Below are positions 26,746 through 39,300 of a DNA stretch of 64,000 bases, piece after piece. Source of the DNA: Vespa crabro. Lineage: Eukaryota; Arthropoda; Insecta; Hymenoptera; Vespidae. The notes below the pieces were generated by a model. That model saw only the letters and a list, made by a program, of their open reading frames with translations, did no database searches and was not told the DNA's origin. The stretch spans positions 3,357,503-3,421,502 of the forward strand of contig NC_060974.1 of assembly GCF_910589235.1 (NCBI RefSeq), in the 5' to 3' direction. Each line of letters begins with the position of its first letter. Positions within the stretch are counted from its first letter, which is position 1. A program made the position numbers and the translations under genes.

Positions 26746-29700
26746 TTAAAGACTATTAGGGGGGAAGGATGTAGAGCTATTACTGTGAGCCAGACTTAAC
26801 ATTGAGCCACTAAGGCTTTCATCATCTGGATACGATTCTTTTGATGCTTCTGCTATCGCCAGAGCACTGAAATAATGTTGACAACATATTAATAAGTTTT
26901 ATAATATAAATCCATCAAATTATTAGAATAGAGTTTAGTAATATATGAACCAATGATTATGAAAGTGATCTAAGTCATATATATATATATATATATATGT
27001 ATAGATTTTTTTTCTTTTGAGATATTTTGACATGTTGGTTTGAAATATTTAAAAATTATTTTTCCACATTGATACGAACACAGAAAAATTAAGTATATTA
27101 ATTATTCTTGAAAATTATGTAATTGAAAAAAATTTTCGAAATAGTAGTTAATAAAATATGTCTTTTGATATCTCAAATGAGTAAATAATAAACTAGACAT
27201 ATAATTTCTATTTTTATAAAATATCATTTCACACATATGAGTCGGTGATCATAAAAGTTGTCTAAAATGCAAAAATATTAATAAGTTAATAATAAACCTA
27301 AGGATATTAATTTTTATTTTTTTAATTTTTTTTTTTTTTTTTTATTTTACAAGTTATAGATATAAAAAGTATATTGGCAAATATTTACCTGAATCCTATT
27401 CTTGCACTTTCCTCGTCAAATTGTTGTAATTCACGTTCTTGTCTTTCATGTAACAAACGTATTCGTTCGCTGCGCTCGCGAAGAAATTCTTGCGTTTCGA
27501 GTTCCATTTTTTGTTCAAGTAAAGCTCGTCTCACAGATACACGATCTTCTAATTCACGTCGTTCACGATTTCTCTGTGCTTCGGCTTGCATCTTGTTTTT
27601 AGACTGATACGCGATCAAAATCTCTAATTCATAATTTAACCTTTCCTATTGAAAATGTAATTATATTTCCGTTAAAATTAACATCCAACAGAGTTATTAA
27701 TTCTAATTAATTCGAACATACTAATAAATATGAAATATTTGTATGTAAACAATATATATATATATAAATATTATATATATATATAATATTTAACCTTAAG
27801 ATTATGACACTGGACTTCCTGCGATTCATCTAACCGTATACTTTGTTTCTGAAGCATTTCAGCAATACTTTGTTCATATTGATCTCCTAAAAGTGCAAGT
27901 TTTCGCCTCTGTTCCTCTTTTAATTTCTTTATAACTGCTTTCTGTTCATCCTTTGGAGTTGTTTGCAATATCTGTGCTTTTAATGCCTTATACTGTCTTG
28001 TCTGTATCTTACAAGTTTCCCTAAACTGCTTGCGAATTTGCATTTCTTTTTGCTAAAACGATTAATATTAAAAGAAAGTATATATAAATTTTTTTTCTGT
28101 TTTAATTTAACTTATTATAAATTAAAAGATGGGTTTTAGATGATATTTCTTACCTTGAGGCTCTTTGGCTGCTGCTTAAGTTCAAGTGCGTGTTTCTTAC
28201 GTAAATCACGTTCAGCCCGTTGCATATAATCCTGTTGATTACAAAGTTCAGTAGCATGTTGTCGAAGAACTTGATCTTCTCTAAGAGCATGCACTGCTCT
28301 TTGTTGTCTGTATTCTAATTCTTGAGTCTTTTCATGATGCCGTAACAGCATGGCATGTGCTTGCTCTAATTGTTGTTGTCTTTTATTCAATTCCTAAAAT
28401 ATGAATTTGAAAGTCATATTTAATAAATGAATATACGTAATCAATAAAATTTATAATTAACATAAATAACGTGTTACTAACTTCACGTAAAAGCTCTTGT
28501 TCAAGACTGTGAAAGATAAGCAACTTTTTTCTTCTAAATTTACGAATCTCAAGATCAAGATATTCTCTTTGTCCTCTAGCTAAGCGTTGTTCTTCTTGTG
28601 CTTCCATTTGCCTTAAATTATCTTTTTGACTTTGAAGAGTAGCATCCCTTTGTCGCTTTGGTGTTACTTCATCCTGAGAAAGTTCTTTTTTCCATCTTTC
28701 TTTGTATGCCTATAATCAAACAAAGAATAATAAGTTTACAACGAATCTTTCAGTAAGTAATATAAATTGATTCAAAATAAAAATTCAATTACTTTGTACT
28801 CTCGTTTTTGTTGAGCTTCAAGAGCTTTTCGATCAGCTTCTTGCCTACTTGTAATTTCTTTATGAAGTTTCTTCTCCGCATTTTGGTTTTGTTTAAGTTT
28901 ACGTTCCAATTCTTGGTAATGCCTAAGCTGTAACTTCTCCAATTCTTTACTAAATTGTTGCAATAATGTTTCATATTCCTTATCTAATAATTGTTTATGG
29001 GATTCCATTTCCATTTTACAACGTTCTTCCAATTTAACCTATAAATAAAGTTAAAATTATAACATTAATCATCAAAAATATCAATACAAATATTATCTTG
29101 AGACTTACCAAAGCTCCTTGATGTTCTCGCCTCATCCTCTTATAACCGCTCATTTGTTCATGCATTTCCTCTTGCATATGTTCCTTTTGTTGTTTGGTCA
29201 CAATTGATGTCGTTCTAATGGTTGCAAAATTATTGGCACCATGTTCAAGCAGATTAGCTGTGACACCACCACTCGTTATTTTATGTCGATTTCTAACAGA
29301 ACCAGTGGAATAGTCATTTGAATCTGCATTAGGCAGTGGTAAGCTGTTTGTGGAGGAACTTTGAGAACTCGCTGATACTCCCATTGAATGAATTGAATGT
29401 TCTGAGGTAATTGAATTACTTTTGCTACTATCACCACCAGTTTGTTCATCAGGAGTATCTTAAATAAAAATTTTACATTATTACAGATATAAAGGAAGAT
29501 TTTAAATAATAATATTGATAATATACACACCATCAGCATCCCCAACTGTACTTTCAGTTTCACATGCATCTATCATCAAAATCTTTTTCATTTTACGATA
29601 ATTTAAATTGTCTAGTTCTCTAACAGCAGCTTTTGTTCTTTGAATCAAATCTATTAAGACTTGTGGAGAACGTGTTCTTGTAACAAATTGATGCTATAAA

Positions 29701-30038
29701 ATAAAAAATCTATAAGAAGATAATCAACCAGACAGTACAATAGTTTTATATTAAGAAGCATCAAAATAAAGAATTTATATCAACTGTTTTATATAATTAA
29801 TTTAACAATTGTATATTCATAATATATAGCAAAAACGTACAGACAGCAGTGTACCAGATGTTGGTCTTTCATTAGGACTTTTTGTAAGACAAACTTCAAC
29901 AAAATGTCGAAAAACATCAGTCCAATCTGGTGAATTCAAAGCTGGAGTGTCATTTTGTGCAATATGATACAAAGCACTCATGGCATTCATATTAAAGTAA
30001 GGAGGTTTTCTCTCAGCTAAAATAATTAGAATTATACA

Positions 30039-30099
<61 letters not shown>

Positions 30100-30931
30100 C
30101 TTTACACATTTATATTGAAAAGTAATAAGAGTTAGTAACATTAAAATAAACATACCTAGTTCAATGCATGTAATTCCTAATGACCATACATCCACTTTAC
30201 CATCATATTGCCCTTCATCCATAGCTAATATCACTTCTGGTGCCATCCAATATGGAGTTCCTACAAAGCTATTTGCTGGACATTTTATACTAGCAGAACC
30301 AAAATCTGCCAATTTTACTGTTCCATTTTCGGTGAGAAGAATATTTCCTGCTTTAACATCCCGATGGATTCTTCCAAGAGAATGAAGGTAATGTAAACCA
30401 CGTAAAACTCCTTCGCAGATTGCTGCTATTTCGTCTTCCTTTAAAGGTCTTTTATGTACCTCTATAATGTCTGATGCAGACCCAAGACAATATTCCATCA
30501 CCAACTATATATATATAAAAAAAAAAAGATTCCAAGAAAGACCATTTCAATAAAATTAAAAGTTAATAATTTCTTATTATAATATAAATTATAATAATAA
30601 TTTCTAATTCATTTCTTTTACATACCCAGGCAGTGTGGTCCCTGAGGTAACAACCCTTATATTCTATAGTATTTGGGTGATTGAGTTGCCTAAGAAAACG
30701 AATTTCCTTTAAAATATCTTGCCACTTTTCAACCGTTTGTTTTCCCAAGTATGACATTTTCTTAATAGCAACGATTTCTTTGGTAACCAGGCATCGGGCA
30801 TAATAGACAGCTCCAAAGCTACCATGTCCAATTTCCCGAAGGTCTTCAAATATCTTCTCCGGATCATTTTTCTCAAATAATTCTGCGATCTCTGGATCTT
30901 TAAGGCTACCGGGTCTTGAAACAGCTGGCAT
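26746..30931 (-). CDS. Tao: Serine/threonine kinase TAO (Ste20/GCK group)
   Basis: TAO kinase activates MAP2Ks in p38 signalling and Hippo (MST/Hpo) in growth control, and acts on microtubules. Eleven exons join in frame: 30931-30626, 30504-30156, 30016-29841, 29693-29531, 29458-29109, 29038-28793, 28709-28482, 28393-28154, 28052-27795, 27645-27389 and 26866-26746, giving 897 residues (human TAOK1 1,001). The kinase domain spans about 28-281: glycine loop GHGSFG, VAIKK with Lys57, HRDVKAGN with catalytic Asp151, DFG Asp169, and Ser181 at the conserved TAO activation-loop position before VGTPYWMAPE. A Ser-rich linker leads to a long Glu/Arg/Gln coiled coil (about 440-860), then a Ser-rich end. 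An in-frame TAA lies upstream of the ATG. The long Gly/Pro-rich tail of vertebrate TAOK1 is absent. Confidence 0.98.
30043..30098. repeat. (TA)n microsatellite in a Tao intron
   Basis: About 28 TA units sit within the 139-bp intron between Tao exons 2 and 3, taking up about 40% of it. Confidence 0.9.
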
Positions 30932-31688
30932 AGTAGAGAAATTGATGAATTAATGGCCGAGGCCTATTTCACAGACACCGTGCCTCTTTATTTAATAATA
31001 AAAGATGTTTCTAATCCTTTAATCTTTATCAATTCTCTGTCAATCCATTCCCAGGAATAACATTATATCTGGAAAAAGAAAAAAAGAAAAAGAAAAATAT
31101 CAGAGAAAATTTTACAGACGATTCAAGATCTTGAAACAATAACAATAAAGAATTTGGATCAACAAGGATTGTAAAAGAATAGAAAAACATTTAACATCAT
31201 CGTATATGTGTATATATATATATATATATCACTCAAAGATAGAACACATTGAAAATTAATAATTTAAATATGAAAGAATTACGATGATTATCATATATCA
31301 ACATCATAATTATCATCATCATTATCCTTGTTGATCGTGCAAACACAACACGTATTCTTCGAGAATCCTTGTTAAGAATCGAATCGCCGGAAAAGGGTTT
31401 ACTTTTAAGGCGAGGGAATCGTGAACCTAAGGCGGTCGAAGAAGTGGTGGTATGTCGAGAACGCGCATTCTCCGCGCTCACACGTGAAATCGTCGAAGAG
31501 AATTATTTTGGCGTTTCGTGGGGGGAAGTGCGCCGTAATAAAGAAATAAAGAGGGTGTTATCGAATTGTTGATCGGCCGAATAAACAACAAGTATGACGA
31601 GTTTCGCGTTAAATTCGCAGGAGACGGAAAATGCGGGCGTAAGGAGGGTTGGGTCTTCTTCATTCGGGACGATCGCGTCCGAGCAAGC

Positions 31689-31925
31689 GAGCGAGGCATC
31701 GAACGCAGAAAAAGATAGGGAAGAAAAAGAAAGAAAGAAAAGAAGAGAGGAGAGGAGAGGAGAAGAGAAGAGAAGAGAAGAGAAGAGGAGAAGAGAGGAG
31801 AGTGAGTGAGATAGATAGATAGATATATAGAGAGAAAAAGAGAGAGAGAGAGACAGGGGAAAAGAAGAACGAGGGAGAAAGAGAGGAAGATATAGAGAGA
31901 GAGATAGAGATAGACAGATAGAGAG

Positions 31926-31957
<32 letters not shown>

Positions 31958-32036
31958 AAGAAAGAGGGAGAGAAAATGAGAAGGACGAGAGGAATGGAAA
32001 ATTAAAGAAAGACGAAAGAAAGAGACAGACGAGGAA
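31689..32036 (+). repeat. Polypurine (GA-rich) tract
   Basis: About 350 bp of nearly pure A/G on the + strand, including GA, GGAGA, GATA and AAAG units. It is followed 150 bp later by a CT run of opposite strand bias at 32190-32247. Confidence 0.85.
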
Positions 32037-32203
32037 TTGATGATGGCATAGAGGAAGATCGTCCTCGTCCTCGTCGTCGTCGTCACTGCGATCAAGGAGG
32101 CAAGTCGTGCGTCCGCATTGGTCGAATGACATCCCTGTGTCCTGGACGAACGACTGCTTCCCGGCGAAATGCGGTTCAAGTTCACGAACGATTTCTCTCT
32201 CTT

Positions 32204-32253
<50 letters not shown>

Positions 32254-32504
32254 ACTCCTTCATTGCGATTGCAAAGAGGGTAAAAAATAATATTCACCTC
32301 CAAAATGGCGAGTGAGTGAGCAGCACGGAGGCATGCGCGCAACTTGAAGAAAATTCACTTCACGATAGGCAGCTCTTTTTTCTGAACCACGATGATCCTT
32401 CAAACATATTAAGATCCGGTGGATCCGTGAGATCTTTCGTCCTATGAGAAATGCACCGCACCCCGGAAAACGACGTACACGCCCCGTACGTGTCACGCAA
32501 ACTT

Positions 32505-32513
32505 ACGCACGCA

Positions 32514-32544
<31 letters not shown>

Positions 32545-32552
32545 GCGCGCAC
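32505..32552. repeat. (ACGC)n / (CA)n repeat
   Basis: About seven ACGC units pass into CA and CG dinucleotides. This is unusually CpG-dense for the window. Confidence 0.85.
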
Positions 32553-33212
32553 GAGACGCGACGAGAAAAACTGCAGTGGCAATCTCGACGCGATACACGG
32601 CACGACACAGAACGTTTGCCCGGATGCCTAAGAGAATTTCGCGAAACTTTTTCACGCCTTTTCGCTTTCCTATACCGTCGTGTTCTGTTACGACTGTCGA
32701 GCCGTCTGTCGATGATCTGTGGCGCTCTACGTTGGTAGACTTTGTAACTAAATGGTACTTGGATCGCCGGTAAATGCGAAACGTCTTTTTTTCTTTTTTT
32801 TTTTTTTTTTTTTTTGTAACTCCTGTCTTCTTTTCTTCTTATATTAGTACCCCCTACCGTTACCGAATTCAAATTCGTTACTCGTTTTTGGAAACATTCA
32901 ACGATCGTACCCGCGAAATGTCCATAAGTTATTCCATCTTTCCTGTCGATGATTATAAAATACGCTCGTCGGCCTAATTGGTTCGTAACAATTTTATATT
33001 ATTTAACGTTTAATCAAAAATCAATGAAGCTTTTTATTTTGGGTTGTAGAAAATAATGAAATTGAAATTTTTGTTATTTTTGTTATTAGAAGTTCATATA
33101 TTTAATTTTACTGTTCAGCTTTTATACCTTTAATTAAATCTATAAATAGAATATTCGTACGTATATATTATATATATGACACATTTGTTTTGGGATAAGA
33201 TATATAGAAATA

Positions 33213-33229
33213 TTTATTTGTCATTTATT
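33213..33229 (-). terminator. Two candidate polyadenylation signals of Vps33A
   Basis: AATAAA on the minus strand occurs at 33229-33224 and 33218-33213, only 4 and 15 nt past the Vps33A stop. This suggests a very short 3' UTR. Usage is inferred. Confidence 0.45.
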
Positions 33230-33232
33230 AAA

Positions 33233-33353
33233 TCAATTGTTTTCCATGTTTTCCATTAATGACGATAGGAATGTATTACCATTTATAAGCTTCGTTGTCC
33301 CCACGATAAATTCGACATTTACTAAAAGAAAGTTATTTCATATATATTTTCTT

Positions 33354-33385
<32 letters not shown>

Positions 33386-35601
33386 CCATTATCTATCGAT
33401 TCTAATCTAATATTATACTTACGATCCTCTTGTTGTGATAAAAATCTTAAAGCTGATATCTCTGCAAATGTGCATCCTCCAATAAAAAATACTAAAACTA
33501 ATTTTGGAGGATCTGAGTTTGAATCTTCGCTAGTAATAGAATTTCCTATAAAAAGGTTAATTATTATGTTTTAAATATCATACTTTTCTTCAAAGTGATA
33601 AAAGATTCATACTTCTTCCTGTAAATGCTAAATTGTATGAAACATTGGTTACGGTAGGTCCTGGTAATAAACCCATTACGTCGTTTAATCCTTGCCAACC
33701 ATTTGGTTGAATTAATTGTTCCGCCAACCTAATACTAAGAGGTGCATATATAGAATGAACGTAACTAATATCTTTGGGTGTTATTTCGCTTTCATCTTCT
33801 ACTGTAAGACGTAATGCTTTTCTCAATACAGTATATTGACGTATAGATTGCTGTGCTTTCAACAAACCAGCTTTTTCTAAATTTAAAAGCGTTGGTAAAT
33901 GTTGATATCCATAAGTTTGTATTATTTCTCTTTTATAATAATCTAATAATTTTGGTTTTAAACCAGAATTTGTCAATGATTGTATACAAAGAAGGCGAAG
34001 CACTTTAAGCAATGGTTGTTGTTGTGCTATTAAATCTTCTATATATGAATTGGGTTTGTCTGTATCGATACAATTTAAAAGTTCTTGTTCGACTTGTAAA
34101 GATTCTAAAAAGCTGTTGGAGTCAGTGACTTCCTTTATCATTTCTGCTATCGTTGTATCTATTGAAAAAACCTATGTTATTTCTAAGAATATTTAAAACT
34201 TTTAACACATCATTTTGAATAACTTACGCCTTGCTAAAGATTGTTTTGTTGCCAACATATGTGGTAGTTTAGCAACAAATTGTTTTATTTCTTGAACACT
34301 TTTATCCCCATGTCGTTCATCAAATTGTGAAGAAATAACTTTAGCTTTTTTACTAAGCACTGGACCTACTCCATTGAAATTTTTATCTCTGCGAATCGTA
34401 AAAATATAAATGCTATTGCAAAGAATACAAAAAATTTATATTTACCTAATTTCAGTAAATAATTCTTCTCCAGAGTTAAGTATAATTTGTTCTTTCTCAT
34501 CGAGAGACATTACAGTTGGAGAATCATTAGAATCATGAAACTTTCTGGCAGGCAATTGTACAGTATCTGAAATTTATTCATTTGATATCGAATTATACAT
34601 ATATAGAATTTTTATAAATAAAATTATAACGAAGAAAAAAGTAATTTCTAACAAATACTTTACTGTATTTTATGCCAAATATCTCATCTATTAAACCTTC
34701 ATAAGTTAATTGAGTAACTAAGGGTGATAATAAATCCACAGATCTATCTAGTAATAATAAATGTTCTATAGGTGTTGGTTGTAATACATTCATTTTACTA
34801 TCTTCTTCTTCTCGATTTAATCTTTCCAATAATTCACATACTTTAGCGGCAGCAGGTCCTCTACCTGTAACCTTTGAAATCTTTCCATATAATCTTTGTA
34901 GACCTTGAATAGCTTGGGCTACTTCATATAAACAAGTAGGATCATTTTCTAAATAAAATTCTTTGAATGAATCATTAAGTTCCATAGAAAGAAGATCGCT
35001 ATCAAATGGAAATATATCACATTTAAATTCTTCTATTAATGTAAAGCTGCCAAAAACACCTCGATTTTGAAGTTTCTTTTGACATAACAGACTTTTCCTT
35101 GGTACAAAAAGTAAATGAAATTCCTTACGAGGTCTTTTATCCTCTTCTCTGTTAAATCATATACATATTATAATACAGATATTGTTAAAATTATTGAAAT
35201 AATTTTATATAACGCATACCCATGTACATTCTCAGCTATTAAATCCATCAAAGCTAACTGGGGTCTAGTGATAAATATAATATTTGCAATATTGGAAGGT
35301 ATAGATAATGTTCCTCCACATAATGGATATATTTTGACAACATCATGTTCCTCTAACAGATTATATTTTGCAACAAGTCCAATTGGACCGCCAAGTGATT
35401 GATCCCAAATAATTGCCTGTTAAAGTAGAATTATATGTAGGATAAAAAAAAAAAAAAAAAAAAAAAAAATTTAATATCCATACAATCAGTTATTACCTTT
35501 GTACCATCGCATTGTTCAAGAAAATGTAACAATTGTTTTCTTGCTTGTTCTTGTATAAGAGCAACATTTAATCTTCCACTTGATAAATGTGTCAAAGACA
35601 T
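33233..35601 (-). CDS. Vps33A: Vps33A, Sec1/Munc18 subunit of HOPS/CORVET tethers
   Basis: Vps33A is the SM protein of the HOPS and CORVET complexes. It templates SNARE assembly for late endosome, lysosome and pigment-granule fusion; the Drosophila orthologue is carnation. Eight exons join in frame: 35601-35497, 35416-35220, 35148-34664, 34566-34446, 34388-34228, 34158-33613, 33545-33423 and 33321-33233, giving 608 residues (human 596). Diagnostic blocks are AIIWDQSLGGPIGLVAKY, FHLLFVPRKSLLC, LLLLDRSVDLLSPLVTQLTY, YEGLIDEIFGIKY, DTDKPNSYIEDLIAQQ, LLDYYKREIIQTYGY, ISYVHSIYAPLSIRL and FIGGCTFAEISALRFLSQ. The SM fold is complete and no key block is missing. The gene is head-to-head with CPSF6 and has polyadenylation hexamers just after its stop. 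Confidence 0.97.
33356..33385. repeat. T30 homopolymer in a Vps33A intron
   Basis: Thirty consecutive T on the + strand lie in the last Vps33A intron. In the transcript this is a poly-A run upstream of the acceptor TTTTAG. Confidence 0.9.
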
Positions 35602-36341
35602 TACAAATATATTTAATACCTATTGTATATTATTAAGTAGGTAGAATTATTAATATCCATTCATTTCTATTGTTTTGACAGCTTGGTATTAGATAGAATC
35701 AGATTTATGGCTATACACAATTCATTGGCAATCTGAGAAAACATAAAGTTTAGCTCATACTTGCTCACTCTTATTCATTCTTTGATCACAAAATTGTGGA
35801 CCAATTTTGTTAGTTTGTTTTCGTTTCTTCTTCTTTATTGGTCAATGCCAAATGAGATCGATAAAATGTAAAATTTAAAAAGGATTAAAGTGATTCGTTG
35901 ACGTTCGGGACAAGGGCCATTTTGAGAACGACATCTGGTAACTGAAAATTTGAAATTCACGATATCGAGCTATTTCAAGTTGACTAATAACTGTGTTGAT
36001 AACTGTGCCTATAGGGAATTCTTATTTCTAACACGATAGCAAAGTATGCACCTCTAATAACCCTGTTTTTTTATTATTATTATAGATTATTCTTACGAGA
36101 AGGTATCACAAGTTTTGACTTTATTTCTATTTATAGGAATTTAGTATCGATTAAGAATTTTAATTAACGCGCGTTATAATACAACCACGTTTTAATTTTT
36201 TCCTGCCAATGAAAATGTGTGTGTTAACTTGTGTTTTTAGACCGCCTTTTACACGTATAAGAGGGCGTTCGAGTACTAACCTCTGAATCGAGGAAGGAAA
36301 TTGATGGGCTTGGTGCTGCAGTTAGCGTCGGTGTGCGTAAA
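35602..36341. promoter_or_regulatory. Divergent promoter region of Vps33A and CPSF6
   Basis: This 740-bp spacer separates the two start codons. It becomes more G+C-rich toward CPSF6 and includes GGGCCATTTTGAGA at about 35909 (reverse AAAATGGCCC). The CPSF6 start itself sits in AAAATGGCGGAC, a YY1/pleiohomeotic-type context. Shared promoter function is inferred. Confidence 0.45.
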
Positions 36342-39300
36342 ATGGCGGACGGTGACATTGATTTGTACGCCGATGATCTCGAGCAAGATTTCGCGCAGGT
36401 AATTCGATCTTATCTTTGATAATAATACAGAGTTGAATATTATTCGTAATTATTAAGAGCGAGAATATTAAAAAAAATCAATAGCCGATAGTGATAAAAA
36501 TACGCGTTAGTATATCGGAGTGTTCGGCGTCATGGAGGAGCGATGTTAACGATCGCTCGATGAACTCTGCGAAGCCCTTATGCCCGTAATACCAGTATTA
36601 TCGTGATCTGCTTTTGTGTGAAAGCAATCGGAATACGCGAAAACTTTTTTCTAAGCTACGTTTCATAAATAGTGCGTTTTGTGTATACGCGTAAAAAAAC
36701 TTCGGACCTAGCACAAATACGAGTAATAGAGGTTTCCAGCAGGAAAATCAAAATGGTGTTAGCGGTAAGGCAAAAATGTCGTAGTATTATTTCCACTTCG
36801 ATTATCAAATTTTAGTTGTATGGAGCACTGCATTTGCACTGCATGTGAAATCTAAATCTATAATGAAAATTTTATCTCATTGAGAAAAGAAAATATTTTA
36901 AAAGCGTGTACCATTACATGTGAATAAATTTCTATTAAATTTATCAACTCTAAGTTTGCATTAAAGCAAGTATTTGGTGGCTGCCAGAGCATATGCTTTA
37001 TTACGTGGTAAATTATAACACAGATTGTCATTAATATTTCCATTGTTATTTAACAATATATTTTCTCTTTGAATATGCTTTAGGACGAATTTGCTGGCGA
37101 TGGTGTGGATTTGTACGACGATGTAATCGCAGCCCCAGCAGGCGGTAATGGTGGTGTTTCCAGTGGGAATACTGGGGATGGAGGAGGTGATACTACATCT
37201 ACAAATGAGGAAACTAATGGGAATGCACCTTATCATCAGCTTGGGAACAACATCCAACCTAATCAAATAGGAAGACGTCATCAACTATACATTGGGAATT
37301 TAACTTGGGTATATAACAATATATATTTTATTTATCTATTTTTGTTTTTATTTGTTTAAATTTAAAATATACTTTGCATTTAAATATATACTTATAAAAT
37401 TAGATTATGGAAGCTATGTTTCTATTATTTTCACAGTGGACAAGTGATCAAGACATAACTGATGCAGTCCAAAGTATTGGTGTATCTGATTTTGTTGAAG
37501 TAAAATTCTTTGAAAATAGGGCAAATGGACAATCTAAAGGTTTCTGTGTAATTTCTCTGGGCTCAGAACAAAGCATGAGAATCTGTATGGAAAGATTACC
37601 TAAAAAAGAATTACATGGCCAAAATCCAGTTGTAACATTTCCAACGAAACAAGCTTTAAATCAGGTAAATAAATGGTGTCTTAGATAAATAATATAAAAG
37701 TTAAGAAGTAAAATAAATGAAGTATAAGTAATAAACTTTTTGTATTACTAGTTCGAATCTCAATGCAAGACACGACCAGCACCTGCTCCCCAGCAAAGTC
37801 AGAGTCAGCGCCCTCATAATCCGCACCAACATCAGCCGCCTATGCCTCCTCATCAACAACATCCACAACATCCACAACATCCTCAACATTCTCAACAAAA
37901 TCATGGTCCTAGAATGATGATGGGTCCTCCCCAGGGTGTTAGACCACAAAGAATGCCACCACCAGGTATGGGGCCACCTGGACCTGGTGGACCTGGCCAA
38001 CAAGGTCCACCTCGAATGCATGGACCGCCTATGGGTCCGGGTCCTGGACCACATCATCCTTTACCTGGACATCCTAATCAAGGCCCGCCTCCACCAGGAT
38101 ATCAGCAAGCACCATGGAATAGTCCTAGACCAAATGGCCCACCTGGACCACCAAGAGGTCCAAGTGGACCTGGTGGCCCGCCACAGCAAGGACCTCCAGG
38201 ACCAGGACCTGGACAGCACAGACCACCAGGCATGGTATGTGATAGATATAAATAGCATGAAATGTAATAGACATTGTATAGTTTGTTAAGTACATATAAA
38301 TTTAATAATATATTAAATGGAATTATATAAAAAGAGTTCTTGCCACACACATTTTATATGGCTATATTTCTTATGTATTTTCATCAAAAGTTTCTTTGAA
38401 AAATGTTCAAGTCGAGCAAAATCTCGTATTGCATTACAATTTCTATATTTATTGAAATTTTTCTAAAAATCCTTTTCTTTATATATGAAAAATCAAAACA
38501 TATATAATAGATAACCAAATAAACTAAGATTCTGCAAAGTTGTAAGTTCTTTTAGATTTTTTTTTTTTTTCTTTTTTTTTTCTTTTTTCTTTATTTAGAA
38601 ATTGATATAGATTATATTGTTCAAAACCTTAATAATTATCATACAATTTTGAATATTTTTTGTACTTACATGTTTTAGACTATAAATAGAGTTAATAAGA
38701 GACCTTTAAGAAGCCATTTACCATATATCATAAATAACTTATGAGATTCTGTTTTTTTTTTTATCTCCATTGAAAAACAAAAGCAACTATAAAAAAAAAA
38801 ACAACAATAAAATTCCTATATAATTAACAAAGTACAATCAGAGTATATGAAGGTTATTGCATGAAATTGGCACATAGTAAATAACTGGCTTTGATAATAA
38901 ATTACTGAAATATAATTTTTAAGATTAGCAATTTCTTTTTCTTGATTATTACACTTCCATGAGAGTATATTAATAATATATATATTTATATATATCTCAT
39001 ATTCTTTATTTCTGTATATATTATGAATATATAAAGTTATTTTTATGCTTTCAATAATTACCATTTATAAAAATATAAAATAAATACCATTTGAAAATGG
39101 ATATATAAAGTAAAACTATTTCTTTGCTCTCATTCAGCAATTTCATGGTGGTCCACCTGGACCCCCTGGTCAGGGTCCTCCTCGTGGACCACCTGGACAT
39201 CCTGGAGGACCTCCAGGTGACCCCAGGGGTGCTCAACCACGACCAGAATGGAATCGACCGCCAGGTTTGTAAATTATTAAGAGAAATCGCGTTACGATTA

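Larger units (their letters stand above)
30932..33232. other. Tao upstream region: CpG- and purine-rich, likely 5' UTR and promoter
   Basis: From about 31330 to 32720 the sequence turns markedly richer in G+C and CpG than the rest of the window. This fits a promoter or 5' UTR exon of Tao on the minus strand. It includes a long purine run, a CT run (32190-32247), an ACGC run, and an AAAATGGCG motif at about 32302 like those near insect promoters. The long frames across it (for example 31503-32342 on the minus strand) are repeat translations. From 32990 to 33232 it is ordinary AT-rich 3' flank of Vps33A. Confidence 0.5.

Noticed and set aside
31478..32342. Long minus-strand frames of 235 and 279 codons
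   Set aside because: They are translations of GA/CT repeats (Ser/Leu/Phe and Arg/Glu strings) in two overlapping frames, with no domain and no splice-consistent structure.
32360..32872. Overlapping frames on both strands over the ACGC repeat
   Set aside because: Frames are open in several registers because of CpG-rich repeats; the products are low complexity (alternating Arg/Ala/Cys or Thr/His/Ala).
37701..38350. Antisense frames opposite CPSF6 exon 4
   Set aside because: Gly/Pro-rich codons read backwards give Trp/Arg/Ser strings; the sense strand is the real exon.
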